Assembly (NCBI GenBank): GCA_035236585.1
Contig: CP141128.1
Span: forward strand, 52,193,257-52,257,256
DNA length: 64,000 nucleotides
Reading direction: 5' to 3'
Source of the DNA: Warburgia ugandensis
Taxonomy: Eukaryota; Streptophyta; Magnoliopsida; Canellales; Canellaceae
Shown: piece after piece, positions 1-12,020 of the stretch
Position numbering within the stretch: position 1 is the first letter of the stretch
Layout: each line of letters opens with the position of its first letter
Made by a program: the position numbers and the translations under genes
Notes under the pieces: model-generated
What the model was told of the DNA's origin: nothing
Databases searched by the model: none
Seen by the model: only the letters and a program-made list of their open reading frames with translations

Positions 1-1336
1 AATAAGAACCCCTGTAGCAGCTACTTCAAGGAAGTTTCTTATTTGCTTTACTTTTTTTATGTCTTTACCTTCCATTGTAATCAAGTTATTAGTAAAAATT
101 TCATTTGTTAGTGGCTTGCTTTCTTACTTAGTTTATTTTTTTCTTGTTCACTTGTTTGATTATTTTATTAGGCTACTTATTTATTTTATTTCCTTGTTTT
201 GAACTTGTTTTCTTCATTTAGCTACTTTATTTTAGAATTCTTTCCTCTCTTAGAAGTTGGCAAGGTTATAATATAGTAACTTAGGTTTTAATTAACTCCT
301 TTTATTAAAAGTGTCATTGTTGAATCAACCCTTATTTGAAAATTCTATACTCCAATAAATTCATGAACTTATGATAATTATTAAAGCACAACATTGATTT
401 ATAAAACCAATTGTATGGAATTATGGGGATCAGTGAATCTAGAGATGTCCACAATACTCTAGATTATTGATCAGTAATCAATGGTACAATCTAAGATTCT
501 AGTGAGCAGTGGATGTCTGATTGTTAATCCATGACTAAAAAATTAGATCAACAACCTAAAATGTTAAGATTGTGTGATTTTGACTATTGATCTATAGTGA
601 ATTGTGGAAAATCTTATGGTCCCATGTTTGTTCGATGTTCAAGACTCTTAGATCACAGTTATAATGATAAACTGAGTGATCAAATTGTGAGGCACCATTT
701 GGTAGTGAGATGTGCAAATATGAACATGAATGTGATTCTAGAAATTATATTAAAATAGGTTTTACACATTGCCTAGAGAATTGGATATAAAAAGCTAAGG
801 AAATTGATAAATTTTCCACACAAGTTAGTTAATTCTAACACTGTTAAGTTTTCCTTATATTCGAGTTTTGAATAGATTATTAGTTCTATTAAAATGTGTA
901 TTTTGGATGTATTTTAGATGGAATAATAAATGAAATGTTTACAAAATTGAAATGCACTACTCGTTATAAAATAGGCAATGTATATGATCATTTTGATGAT
1001 AGCATTAAATTAGTACAATGATGCATGGACGTTATTGGTGATTGATGGCTTTGAAATAGTAAAGACTCCATGTTATATTTATATTTTCAAAGTGAAATCA
1101 TAGTTTCTCAAGTGAATCACATTGCATACTTTAAATGCATAGTATTTGAAAAAAAAAAGGAGACTATTGAATTTTTAGTAGTGCTATGGAATTCATTTCA
1201 TTTTCCAACACTTGTATTGCATACCTGCATGATGTGGATTTGATTTCTTATTTAGATTTGATGAATAGACATCAATTGACACACAATTTGTGTTGCTATT
1301 GAAATTTTTTTATACCTTATATCTATATTCTATGCG
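1..1336. other. AT-rich DNA, no gene
   Basis: No open frame of useful length, RNA gene or recognisable repeat domain is visible on either strand. The stretch is the left flank of the nested element that starts at 1342, so before that insertion it was continuous with the DNA from 28560 onward. Confidence 0.6.
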
Positions 1337-1341
1337 CATGC
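1337..1341. repeat. Target-site duplication CATGC, left copy
   Basis: CATGC lies directly before the LTR start at 1342 and again directly after the LTR end at 28554 (28555-28559). A 5-bp duplication is what Ty3/gypsy integrases normally make. It ties together two LTR ends 27 kb apart and defines the outer element. Confidence 0.8.
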
Positions 1342-3556
1342 TATAACACCCCTAACTTTTGTGAGGAGATTGAATAAATAATGAAATTAAAAATTTCAAG
1401 GAAAATCAAGCTAGAACATTAGGGTTATTAAAAATGCATTTCTCAAAGAAGTAAAATCATAGGATAAGACATGTATAATTGAAAACAAACTCAACGAACC
1501 CTTTAGAATGAATGTAAGTACAACAAATTTTGAATTCAAATGAAAAATCCTTCTTTTTCTACATTTTTATGAACAAAAAGGGTAAAATAGTAATTTTACT
1601 CATAACTGAGACCTAGGACATAAAAATTTAGAATGTACTTGAAAATACAAATCCAATGACACTACATATTCTCAATTATGAGTTCATGGGAATAAACACT
1701 ATTTTTCTTCATTTTTGGAATTAAAAGGGCAAAATGGTCTTTTCACACCCGTGGGGCCCACAAGGGACCCACAAAGGAATCCAATGACCAGAAAATATGT
1801 AATCATGAGTCAAACCACTAACACTTGCTAGTGGAGAAGGAGGTGATAGTGGGAATCTAATGAACATTGAATAATAAAAAGAATAAAACATAATAATTAC
1901 ACATAATCATGAAAAACACCGAAAATGCATATAAATACCTCAGGAAAAAAAAAGCCCCAAAAAAATTCATAAAATTCCCCACAAAATTCCTTAGTCTCCA
2001 CCAAAATTTTAGCTCAAAACTCTTCCCCCTTCTCTCTCTCTTTTCTTCCTCCTTTCCCCTCTTTATTTCCTTCTATTAACGCGTCCACAGATGCACCTGG
2101 GAGAATATTCCCCCCTACGATTTTTCGATTAGACATTCTTCATGAACTATTGAAACCTTAATCCACTCCGTCAAAAAGGTTCAACACATCCAAATACACA
2201 AAATCCATATACTTTTGCAACGATCCGTGGAATATTTACCAGCCAAATTGTTGAAAAATAGTAGCTCTATGGACTTATAATCAGGCATGGATTTTCTTAT
2301 TTTTTGGCCTCTGAACACTCTAGGTAGGTGCATCTCCCTCCCCTCTTTCTATTTTGGTATTTAGGTTGTATTTTCCAACCTCTAGGAGATCTCCTCGACC
2401 GTTGATCCATCAGAGAAGATGGATCTGGCAACAAGGTTGAGATTCACATCTTGCATGGCTTAGATGAAATCTCTGAGCTATTGGATGGATTCCTGGGGCA
2501 AAAAAGGAGATGAAATATGGCCGTTGATGGTCAAAGATGGAGGAGATCCGGCCATGAGTGATCTGATGGTCCAGATCTAAACTGTCTCTCCTATAACAAG
2601 TCACCTCCGCCTGACCTCCTGGAATAGGCGGTAACGGGAGCGGGCTGTTGGTCTTCCCTACACCCATACGCCCAGAATTGATCTAGGCCATCCAATTTTA
2701 GACTAAAACTTTATTTTTTCAATTAAGAGCTCTGATTTTAGATTTGAAACTTTTTATAGATTCCTTGTCACTTTTGTAAGCTATTGAACTCATGAAATGC
2801 ATGCTTTAAATTGTATTTTTTTGAGATTATAACAAAAATCCATGGTAACAACCTTGGATCATGATCAAGATGATCCCAAAATTGAAATTTGAACTGATGG
2901 ATGGGTTCAGAGGATCCCAAAACCTTAAGAATAATTATCACATTAAAATTTTTGGGTTTCTATATCAAGTAAATGAACAAAAATAGTAAGATTAAAATTC
3001 AACTTTTAAAACGAGCTGAAATCTTAAAATCCTAATTCTAATCTCAATTTAACTCCAAATTGAGATTGGAAAGTTGGGTTGGATTCCTTTTGATGAGTAG
3101 AACCTACCGAACTTAGAAAATTTATGTTTTGATGCATGTAAAATTCTATTAATAAAGAAAAGTATTACTAATTCTTATGATTAGTGAAATTTGGAGTGAT
3201 CAAACTATATAATTCTGATCTATTGATGATCTTCTGATTTTAAACCATGGAATCAATGGTTATAAGTGACTGATCTATGTTTAATTAAGAGATCTAGCCT
3301 TAAAAGTAGTAAGATCCATAATACAGGGGCTGTGTAAGAGTAAACTACTGGATGATTCCTGGTATTCAATAAAATTTTATTTTATACAAAATGTCTATGT
3401 GTATTATGTGCCTTGAAGTTAGACTTGGGTTTTATTGCAAACAAATTTAAAATAAAAGATTTTCTACTATATTGTTTACAAAATTTTTTTACCATTAAGG
3501 GCCCTGTCTTTGAAAAATGTATTACTAAATGTGTTACAAAAACCCGGGTCGTCATA
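1342..3556 (+). repeat. 5' LTR of element A
   Basis: It starts TATAACACCCC (ancestral TGTAAC) and ends GGGTCGTCATA, just before the primer site. The first ~930 bases match 8148-9115. The last ~230 match 28320-28554, including a shared block with TTACCATTAAG near the end. A TATA box sits at 1930, a pyrimidine-rich leader at about 2020-2075, and a moderately GC-rich patch at about 2400-2660. Confidence 0.83.
1930..1937 (+). promoter_or_regulatory. TATA box in element A 5' LTR
   Basis: TATAAATA is followed about 90 bases later by a CT-rich leader. The matching position in the 3' LTR copy (8725) has the same octamer, so the site is an ancestral LTR promoter element rather than chance. Confidence 0.6.
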
Positions 3557-3558
3557 GT

Positions 3559-3571
3559 TGGTATCAAAGCC
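3559..3571 (+). other. Primer-binding site, element A (tRNA-iMet type)
   Basis: TGGTATCAAAGCC lies two bases after the 5' LTR end. It differs by one base from the TGGTATCAGAGCC found in elements B and C. The sequence is complementary to the 3' end of plant initiator tRNA-Met, the usual minus-strand primer in this lineage. Confidence 0.8.
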
Positions 3572-3681
3572 ATTCATCCAGTCACTCACAGCCCCATTAT
3601 GTCCAAAGGAATAATCCAAATTAGGATATATTAGAAATGGGTTAAGTAGATTACTTATATAGAAATTTGGGTTTTGAGCAG

Positions 3682-4790
3682 ATGCCACCAAAAAGGGCAA
3701 CAAGGCAGATGGCTCAAAGGGAACCAGAGAATATTATGGAAGCATCATCTAGAAATAATCTAGGAGAGGTGATGACTAGGGTATTGAGGAATCTTCTTCC
3801 TCACCTTATACAGCCTCAGGCTACTCTAGTTGAAGCATTAAGTATTTAGGCCCAAGTGCAACCTAACGTGGGACCTAGTGCTCCTATACCCAAATAAGAA
3901 ACTCCAACTCCGGTACAGGATAACTCTTCACCTGTACCTAGTGGAGTGATGGAAACCTCTCAACTAACACCTCAAAAGATAGACAAGATGGTGGAAAGGT
4001 TTCAGAAGATGGTTATCAGCTACAATGGCAAAGGCGATGGTGAGAAAGCTAAAGAATGGATCTATGAAGTAGAGAAGAACTTTAGTGTATTGAGAACTCT
4101 GGAGGATCTAAAGGTCAAGTTGACCACATATATTTTGAAGCAAGAAACAACTTTCTGGTGGAGGTCAGTACAAAAGAATTTCTTCTCCAATCCTGGAGAA
4201 ATCCCATGGGAAAAGTTTAAGGAAATTTTTAATGAAAATTTTTTCCTAGTCCATGTGCAAGTCCAAAAGGAGTTCCTAGATCTACGACAAGGAAACATTT
4301 TAGTTGTTGATTATGAAAATAAGTTCATTCAACTAAAGAGACTTGCAAACCATATACGTGACACTGAAAGGCATATGGTGGATTTTTTTATGGAAGTGTT
4401 ACACCCAGGGCTGAGGACTAAGGTGCTAAGAACCAAACCTACAACTATGACCTAGTGTGTCAAAATGGATTTTGAATTCGATGAAGACTATAGGAGAAAT
4501 CAATTCACCAAACATGGAGGAGGGGGAAATTATCATCAAAAACCCTTCAAGAAGGGCAAGAGACCACCAAACAACTTCAAGCCTTCTAGCCATTAGGGAA
4601 ATCAAGCTCAATGGAAACCATTCCCCACTTGCAGAACATATCATCTAGGCTATGTGTGCCCCCGCCCAACTTCACAACCACCACGACTTCCTATCAAATG
4701 TTACAAATGCAGTGAGTTAGGGAATTTCTCTAATAACTGCAACAAATCCTTGGCAGTTAAGGGTGCAAAGCCTAAGAATGTATTGTGTCA
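3682..4790 (+). pseudogene. Element A gag relic
   Basis: This is the decayed gag reading frame, beginning MPPKRATRQ. Next come a retrotransposon-gag domain (about 3970-4450, with the characteristic NGKGD..KAKEWIYEVEK stretch and a WWRS motif) and a CCHC zinc knuckle (CYKC...C) at about 4690-4740. In life the product would form the virus-like particle and bind element RNA through the knuckle. The same layout is seen in element B at 10166. The frame is broken in several places, and I describe it only as a fossil. Confidence 0.8.
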
Positions 4791-7700
4791 TCAAGGAAGG
4801 GTGTTCGCCATTACTGACAGAGAGGCTAGTACATCTAATGTAGTTATTGAAGGTACATTGCTAGTATCTAATCACCATGCCAAAGTACTGTGGATCTACC
4901 CATTCTTTTATATCATGTGTATTTGTGTCTAGTATACAATTGATAGTGGAGAAATTGGGGTTCTATTTGGATGAGATGACACCAATGGGAAAAACAGTTA
5001 GATTACAAGAATATCTTCAAGATGTACCTGTTGAAGTATAGGAGAAAAGAATGGGTATAGACCTCATTTTACTAAACATGGAAGATTTTGACATAATACT
5101 TGGTATGGATTGGCTAGCAAAATGTGGGCTAATTATGGATTGTTGTAAAAAGAACATCACTTTTAACATACTAAGAGAAGAAATGTTAGTATTGCATGGA
5201 AAACCAAATGGTTCGAACAAATCCATCATATCAGCTATGAAGGCTGCCAAATATGTGTGCAAGGGATGTCAGGCATTTTTAGCAACTGTAGTTGCTTTGA
5301 ATGTTAAATAGCCCAAAATAGAAGAAATCGACATAGTCAGGGAACTCCAAGATGTGTTTCCTGAAGAAATCCTAGGTTTATCACCCCATAGGGAAATTGA
5401 GTTTACCATTGAAGTAATTCATGGTACAACTCCAATTTCTAAAGCACCATATAGGATGGCCCTAGCTAAGTTAAGGGAATTGAAGAATGAACTACAAGAA
5501 TTGTTGGACAAAGGGTTTATTCGACTAAGTAGTTCACCATAGTGAGCACTAGTGATATTTGTGAAAAAGAAAGATGGGCCTATGAGGTTATGTATGGATT
5601 ATCAGATGCTGAACAATGTGACAATAAAAAATAGATACCCTCTACCTCGCATTGATGATCTCTTTGATCAACTCTAATTTGCTAAGGTCTTTTCCAAAAT
5701 TGACCTTAGATAAGGATATCATCAATTGCATATCAAAGGTGAAGATATACCCAAAACTACATTCAGAACCTGGTATGGACATTATGAATTTTTGGTGATG
5801 GCATTTGGATTAACCAATGCTTCTACCATATTCATGGACTTGATGAATAGAATTTTCAAGGAATTTTTGGATAAATTTGTAATCATATTCATCAACTATA
5901 TACTAATTTATTCTACTAGTATACAAGAACATTGAGAACATTTATGGAATGTATTAAACACACTTAGAAGACACAAACAATTTGGAAAATTTACGAAGTG
6001 TGAATTTTGGTTGAAAAAAATAAACTTTCTAGGGCATGTAATTTCCCAGAATGGAGTAGGGGTGGACCCAACCAAGGTGGAAGTAGTAATGAATTGGGCA
6101 CAGCCAAAGACAGTAACTGAAATATGAAGTTTTCTAGGGTTAGCTGGATATTATCATAGATTTATCCAAGGATTTTCCCGTATAGCTCTCCCTTTGACTT
6201 CTTTGACTAGAAAAGGAGTACACTTTACTTGGACTAATGAATATGAAAGGAGTTTTCAAGAATTAAAAAGGAGGTTAATTGTAGCACCAGTATTGTCCTT
6301 GCCATTTGGGAGTGGAGGTTATGAGATATACTGTGATGCCTCAAGGAAAGGATTAGGAAGTGTACTGATGCAAAATGAGAAGGTCATTGCTTATGCTTCA
6401 TGACAAGTAAAGAAACATGAAATTAACTACCCAATACACGACCTAGAACTTGCGGTGGTAGTTTTTGCCTTTAAAATTTGGTGACATTACTTGTATGGGG
6501 AGAAATTCAATGTATTCACTGACCACAAGGGCCTTAAGTATATTTTCACCTAGGGTGATTTGAATATGAGACAAGGAAAGTGGATGGAATATCTTAAGGA
6601 TTATGATTTTGTGATTCAATACCATCTGGAAAAGGCTAATGTAGTGGCTGATGCACTAAGCAGACACACAAAAGTAGTGTTGACTAATGTCATCATTAAG
6701 TTAGCTTTTGTTCAACAAATCCTAAAGGCTCAAGAAGGTGATATAGCTATCCAATAAATGTGTGAAAAGACAGGGGTTAGTTGAGACTCAGACAGGGGTA
6801 TTTGGTTCCAAGGAAGACTTGTGGTTCCCTCGAGTTTAAGAAAAGCACTACTACAAGAAACCCATCAATCCAAATTTTCTATACACCTTGGAGGAACAAA
6901 AATGTACCAAGATTTAGAAAGAAACTTCTAGTGGGAAGGTATGAAGAGAGATATTGGAGAATGTGTGGCTAAGTGCTTAACTTTTCAACAAGTGAAGGCT
7001 AAACATCAAAGACCTACTGGATTACTACAAACCATAGAACTGCCAAAATGGAAATGGGAACATATCACCATGGACTTTGTCATAGGGTTACCAAGGACCT
7101 GGGTAGATCATGATATGATTTGGGTAATAGTTGACAGGCTAACTAAGTCAGCACACTTCCTTTTGACCAAACAAAACCAATCTGTAGATAGTTTAGCCCA
7201 GTTATATGTTAGAGAAATAGTCAGTCTTCATGGGGTCCCACTCTTAATCATATCTAATTGAGATGGAAGGTTTACCTCTAGAAGCTGGAAGAGCGTGCAA
7301 CAGGCATTGGGGACATCACTAAAGTTTAGTATAGCTTTTCATCCCCAAATTGATGGTCAATCAGAAAGGACTAGAAGATAAGCTTATGGCTTGTGCACTA
7401 GACTGAAGAGGAAGTTGGGATGAACATCATCCATTGTTGGAGTTCACATATAATAACAATTTCCATGCAAGTATCTGTATGGCACCATATGAACCATTGT
7501 ATGGATGACCATGTCGATCACCAACCTATGGGGATGACGTGGGAGAGAGGAAGTTGATAAAATCAAAACTAGTAGAACAATGTATAGCCAAGGTGAGAAT
7601 AATAAAGGAAAGATTTTTGGCCACTCATAGTCATCAAAAAAGTTATGTAGATAAAATATGTCGAACCCTTGAATTCGAAGTAGGGGATCATGTGTTTTTG

Positions 7701-8100
7701 AAGGTTTGACCAATTAAGGGAGTAAGGAGGTTCAGAAGTAAGGGTAAACTTAGTCCAAGATATATTGGTCCTTTTGAAATTTTAGAAAGGGTTGGTTTAG
7801 TGGCTTACAAATTAACCCTACCACCCCAACTCTCAGAGGTGCACAACGTAGTTCATGTGTCCATGTTATGAAAATACATTCCAGATGAGACTCATGTGCT
7901 TCAAAGGATACCAAAAGCATTGCATATAGACTTAACCTTTAAAGAAAGGGCAATCTGGATCTTGGACAGGAAAGAGCAATAATTGAGGACCAAATATATT
8001 CCTTTAGTCAAGGTATTATGGCAACATCATACGGTCAAGGAAGCTACATGGGAATTAGAAGAGGAAATGAAAAAGTTGTATCCTAGTTTGTTTGAGTAGT
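4791..8100 (+). pseudogene. Element A pol relic (protease, RT, RNase H, integrase)
   Basis: The domain order is that of Ty3/gypsy. Protease lies at about 4790-5310, and reverse transcriptase at about 5340-6170 (VFSKID-type and FGLTNA motifs). RNase H follows at about 6200-6660 (YCDAS motif), then integrase at about 6780-7560 (WEHITMDFVIGLPRT), and a C-terminal region ending near a LWQHH..EATWE chromodomain-like stretch at about 8010-8090. Integrase after RNase H excludes Ty1/copia. The region is heavily decayed, with more than ten interruptions. Sequence style is closest to the Tekay/Del chromoviruses, judged by remembered family patterns and not by a search. Confidence 0.82.
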
Positions 8101-8131
8101 TGCATATTAGAAATTTTGAGGATGAAATTTT

Positions 8132-8146
8132 TATAAGGGAGGTAGA
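8132..8146 (+). other. Polypurine tract, element A
   Basis: A purine run with AAGGGAGGTAGA lies immediately before the 3' LTR start at 8148, where plus-strand priming takes place in this family. Comparable tracts precede the 3' LTRs of the other elements (23279, 34190 and 52675). Confidence 0.65.
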
Positions 8147-8147
8147 C

Positions 8148-9115
8148 TGTAACAACCCTAACTTTTGTAAGGAGATTGAATAAATAATCAAATTAAAAAT
8201 TTCAAGGAAAATCAGGCTAGAATATTAGGGTTCTTAAAAATACACTTCTCATAGAAGTACAATCAAAGTATAAGACATGTATAATGGAAAACATACTCAA
8301 CGAACCCTTCAGAATAACTGTAAGCATGACAAATTCTGAATTTGGATGAAAAATCCTTATTTTTCTACATTTTTATGAATAAAAAGGATAAAATGGTAAT
8401 TTTATTCATAACCAAGACCTAAGACATAAAAATTTGGAATGTACTTGGAAATATGAATCCAATACCACTAAGTATGCTCAATTTTGAGTTCATGGGAATA
8501 AACACTATTTTTCTTCATTTTTGGAATTAAAAGGGCAAAATGGTCTTTTCACACTCGTAGGGCCCACAAAGGAATCCAATGACCAGAAAATGTGTAATCA
8601 TGAGTCAAACCGCTACCACCTTCTAGTGGAGAAGGAGGTGGTAGTGGGAATCCAATGAACATTGAATAATAAAAAGAATAAAACATAATAATTACACATA
8701 ATCATGAAAAACACCCAAAATTCCTATAAATACATCAGAAAAAAAATTCCCAAAAATGTTCATAAAATTTTGCATGAAATTCCTTAGTTCCACCAAAGTT
8801 TTAGCTCAAAACTCCTCCCCCTTCTCTCTCTTTTCTTCCTCCTTTCCCCTCTTTATTTCCTTCTGTTAGCAAGTCCACAAATGGACTTGGGAGAATATTC
8901 CCCCCCTGATCCATCAGGTGGGTCTGTAGACGCATTGTCCCTGATGAATAGGGTTTTCACCCTACTACTATTTTCAATTAGACTTTCTTCATGAACTGTT
9001 GAAACCTTAATCCACTCCATCAAAAAGGTTTAGCACATCCAAATACACAAAAGCCCTATACTTTTGCAACAATCAGTGAAATATTTACCGGCCAAATAGT
9101 CAAAAAATAGTAGCT
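8148..9115 (+). repeat. 3' LTR of element A, first piece
   Basis: It starts TGTAACAACCC and runs parallel to 1342-2272, sharing the TATA box (8725-8732) and the CT-rich leader. Family-A sequence stops at about 9115, where family-B LTR sequence begins. The end of the same LTR reappears at 28172-28554. Confidence 0.8.
8725..8732 (+). promoter_or_regulatory. TATA box in element A 3' LTR
   Basis: TATAAATA at the position equivalent to 1930 in the 5' LTR. Confidence 0.55.
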
Positions 9116-10034
9116 CTGGTCTCCACCATACGGGCAGTGACATAATATTTTCCACCGTGGTACCAGTGGTGAACAGGGCAGTTATCCGAGCGCTCTAGTA
9201 TGGATCAGACTGCAACATAGTAGCCCTTTTGATTATTTTGCACTATGATGCATATGAGAGTAGGCATAGTGAAATGCCTTATGTTTTAGCATAATGAAAT
9301 GCTAGGTAATTGTATATTACCAATATTTCCCAAGAATGGAAATTCTAAGTGTAAGATTAGCTGAAATACTAAATTCTAATAATAGAGAGAATTGATCAAC
9401 TTAGTTGGGAATGATATTTGACTACTTTCATAAATTTAACTAATTTACCCATGTATAGTATGTACGTATATGGATGTACATAACTTACAAAGTAAAGAGT
9501 AGGGACATGAATATGTTTAGGGATAATGGGATTATGAAGTATTGGAATTACTTTGTCAATTATTATGCTTCTTGAATTTGCTACCAAGCATTGCTTGCTG
9601 AGATATTGTAAATGTTGCAATATCTTAGATATAGGGAAGGAGAGTTAGGAGCTAAAGACGATATAAGACTTGAAGAGAATAATCTTCAAGGTATAGCCTT
9701 GAAGACATGTACTTTGCTTTGTTGAGAGTTTTATTGTATGGTGAGCTTGAGTTTTGGATTATGTAATTTGGACAAGTATTGTAATAGATTTGGCTATACT
9801 GTGAACCACTGGATAGATTCTGGAATTTAATGAAAGTCTATTCCTTCAATGGAATTTTATCTTGTACAAAAAATTCACTTATGTTATGTATAAAGTGATG
9901 ACTTGGGTTTTACAAAACAAGTTCAAAAGAAATGAATTTTTGCTGCTTTGTTTTGCCAATTTTTTTTACACTATTAAGGGCCCTGCCTTTCAAAATACAT
10001 TACAAAATGTGTTACAAAAACTCAGGTCATCACA
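9116..10034 (+). repeat. Partial 5' LTR of element B
   Basis: It begins within family-B LTR sequence (CATACGGGCAGTGACAT) and ends GGTCATCACA next to the primer site. Only about the last fifth of the 4.9-kb family-B LTR is present. Agreement with 27255-28171 is high, about 95% by eye. Confidence 0.8.
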
Positions 10035-10036
10035 GT

Positions 10037-10049
10037 TGGTATCAGAGCC
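10037..10049 (+). other. Primer-binding site, element B (tRNA-iMet)
   Basis: TGGTATCAGAGCC starts two bases after the LTR end. It is a perfect copy of the initiator tRNA-Met primer site typical of plant Ty3/gypsy elements. Confidence 0.88.
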
Positions 10050-10165
10050 ATTCATCCAGTCACAGTACAGTACAAATATGTCCAAAAGAGAAATTATAAT
10101 CCAAGTCTATATTAAGATAGATGTAGTTGTATAGAGGACTGATAGAAATTTTGGTTTATGAGTAG

Positions 10166-11270
10166 ATGCCACCAAAGAGAGTCACAAGGCAGGCAGCTCA
10201 AAATACTCCAGAAGACAATATGGAGAGAATAACCATGAATAATATGGAAGAGATGATGACAAGGATGTTAAGAAACCTCCTTCCTCACCTACAACAACCG
10301 CAAGGTTCATCACCTCCTGTAGAAATACCAACTACATAGGCTCAGGTTTAGCCTGAAGTGAGACATACTACACCAACACCAACACCAGCTACTCCCACAT
10401 TAGCACAAGGGCAATCTTCCCTTGTACCAAGTGAAGAAGTTGGAAAATCCCCATTAGCACTAGAAAAAGTTGAGAAAATGATGGAGAGATTTCAAAAGAT
10501 GACTACAATATATAATGGCAAGGGTGAAGCTGAGAAGGCTAAGGAATGGATATATGAAGAAGAAAAGACTTTTAGTGCAGTACGTACTCCTCCAGAGTTG
10601 AAGGTGAAATTTGCCACATACTTATTCAAACAAGAAGTTGCATTTTGGTGGAGATCAGCTAGCAACACCTTCTCAAATTTTGAAGATATTACATGGGAGG
10701 AATTTAAGGAAGTATTCAACCATAAATATTTCCCTTCTCATGTACAAGAAAGGAAGTTGATAGAGTTTTTGGACCTAAGGCAAGGGAATATGTCGGTGGT
10801 GGACTATGATAACAAGTTCATACAATTAAGGAGATTCGCGACTCATGTGTGTAACATAAAAACACACACCATGAATCGATTCATTGAAGGGCTACACCCA
10901 TGGCTGAAAATAAAGGTGCTAGGTACTCAACCTACTACCTTGGCAGATTGTGTGGAAATGGCCTCCAAGTTAAAAGAAGAGTACAAAAAGAGTCAAATTA
11001 CCAAGTTCAGTGGAGGAGGAAACAATAATCCAAGGCCTTTCCAGAAGAATAAAAGACCTTGGAACAATTTTCAACCTCAAAGAAATCAGAGGAATAATGC
11101 ACCAAGGCCAAATAAACAGCCATGTCCAAGATGTAGAAAATTTCACCAAGGCAATATCTGCCTGTGACCTATACAACAACAAACACAACGATTTCCAATC
11201 AAGTACTACAATTGTGGGGAGTATGGACATGTCGCCACCTATTGTACCAAACCATTGGTAGTCAAGGAGG
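10166..11270 (+). pseudogene. Element B gag relic
   Basis: The reading frame begins MPPKRVTRQAAQ, parallel to the gag of element A. It contains a gag domain at about 10470-10960 (YNGKGEAEKAKEWIYEE, WWRSAS, FLDLRQGNMSVVDYDNKF). A basic, Asn/Pro/Arg-rich stretch follows at about 10990-11130, with a zinc-knuckle region at about 11120-11250. Most of the domain lies in one open stretch of 269 codons (10358-11167), so this is the best-kept gag in the window, although the complete frame is broken. Its role in the element would be particle formation and RNA packaging. Confidence 0.82.
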
Positions 11271-12020
11271 CAAAACTTGAAATTGCTCCTCGACACCAAG
11301 GAAGGGTCTTCGCCATCACTGATGGCCAAGTTGGATCATCCAATGCGGTGATTGAAGGTACACTACTTGTAGTAGACAACTATGCCAAAGTACTGTTTGA
11401 TTCTGGATCTACGCATTCCTTTATATCTTGTGAATTTGCATCTAGTATATAACTATCAGTGAAAAACTTGGGATTTGATCTAGATGTAACAACTCCAGTT
11501 GGAAAAACAGTTAAACTACAAGAATACTTACATAATGTACCTCTAGAAGTATAGGGCAAAAGAATGGACATAGACTTCATTTTATTGAACATGGAGGATT
11601 TTGACATCATACTAGGTATGGACTAGCTAGCAAAATACTGGGTAGTTATGGACTGTCACAAGTAGAAAATCACATTTAGTATACTAAGGGAGAAAGTATT
11701 AGTAGTATATGGGAAACACAATGACTTAGACAAATCTATCATCTCAGCTATGAAGGCAGTCAAACATATGTCCAAGGGGTGTCAGGCATTTCTAGCAACA
11801 GTGGTTGCTTTAGATGTTGAACAGCCTACGATAACAGAAATTGAAGTGATAAGGGAATTCCAAGATGTTTTTCCTGAAGAACTACCAGTGTTACCCCCAC
11901 ACAGAGAAATTGAGTTTACCATTGAAGTAATTCCTGATACAACTCCAATTTCTAAAGCACCTTATAGGATGGCTCCAGTAGAGTTGAAAGAGTTGAAGGG
12001 TCAACTGCAAGAATTGTTAG
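11271..12020 (+). pseudogene. Element B protease and start of RT
   Basis: The aspartic-protease region includes a clear LFDSGSTHSFIS motif at about 11396-11430. The linker to reverse transcriptase follows (about 11840-12020: [37 protein letters not shown]). The reading stops where element C enters and resumes directly at 20778. This is a fossil with a few interruptions. Confidence 0.82.
12016..12020. repeat. Target-site duplication GTTAG around element C
   Basis: GTTAG precedes the LTR start at 12021 and recurs right after the LTR end (20778-20782). The RT sequence of element B is continuous across the pair, confirming a simple insertion of C. Confidence 0.88.
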
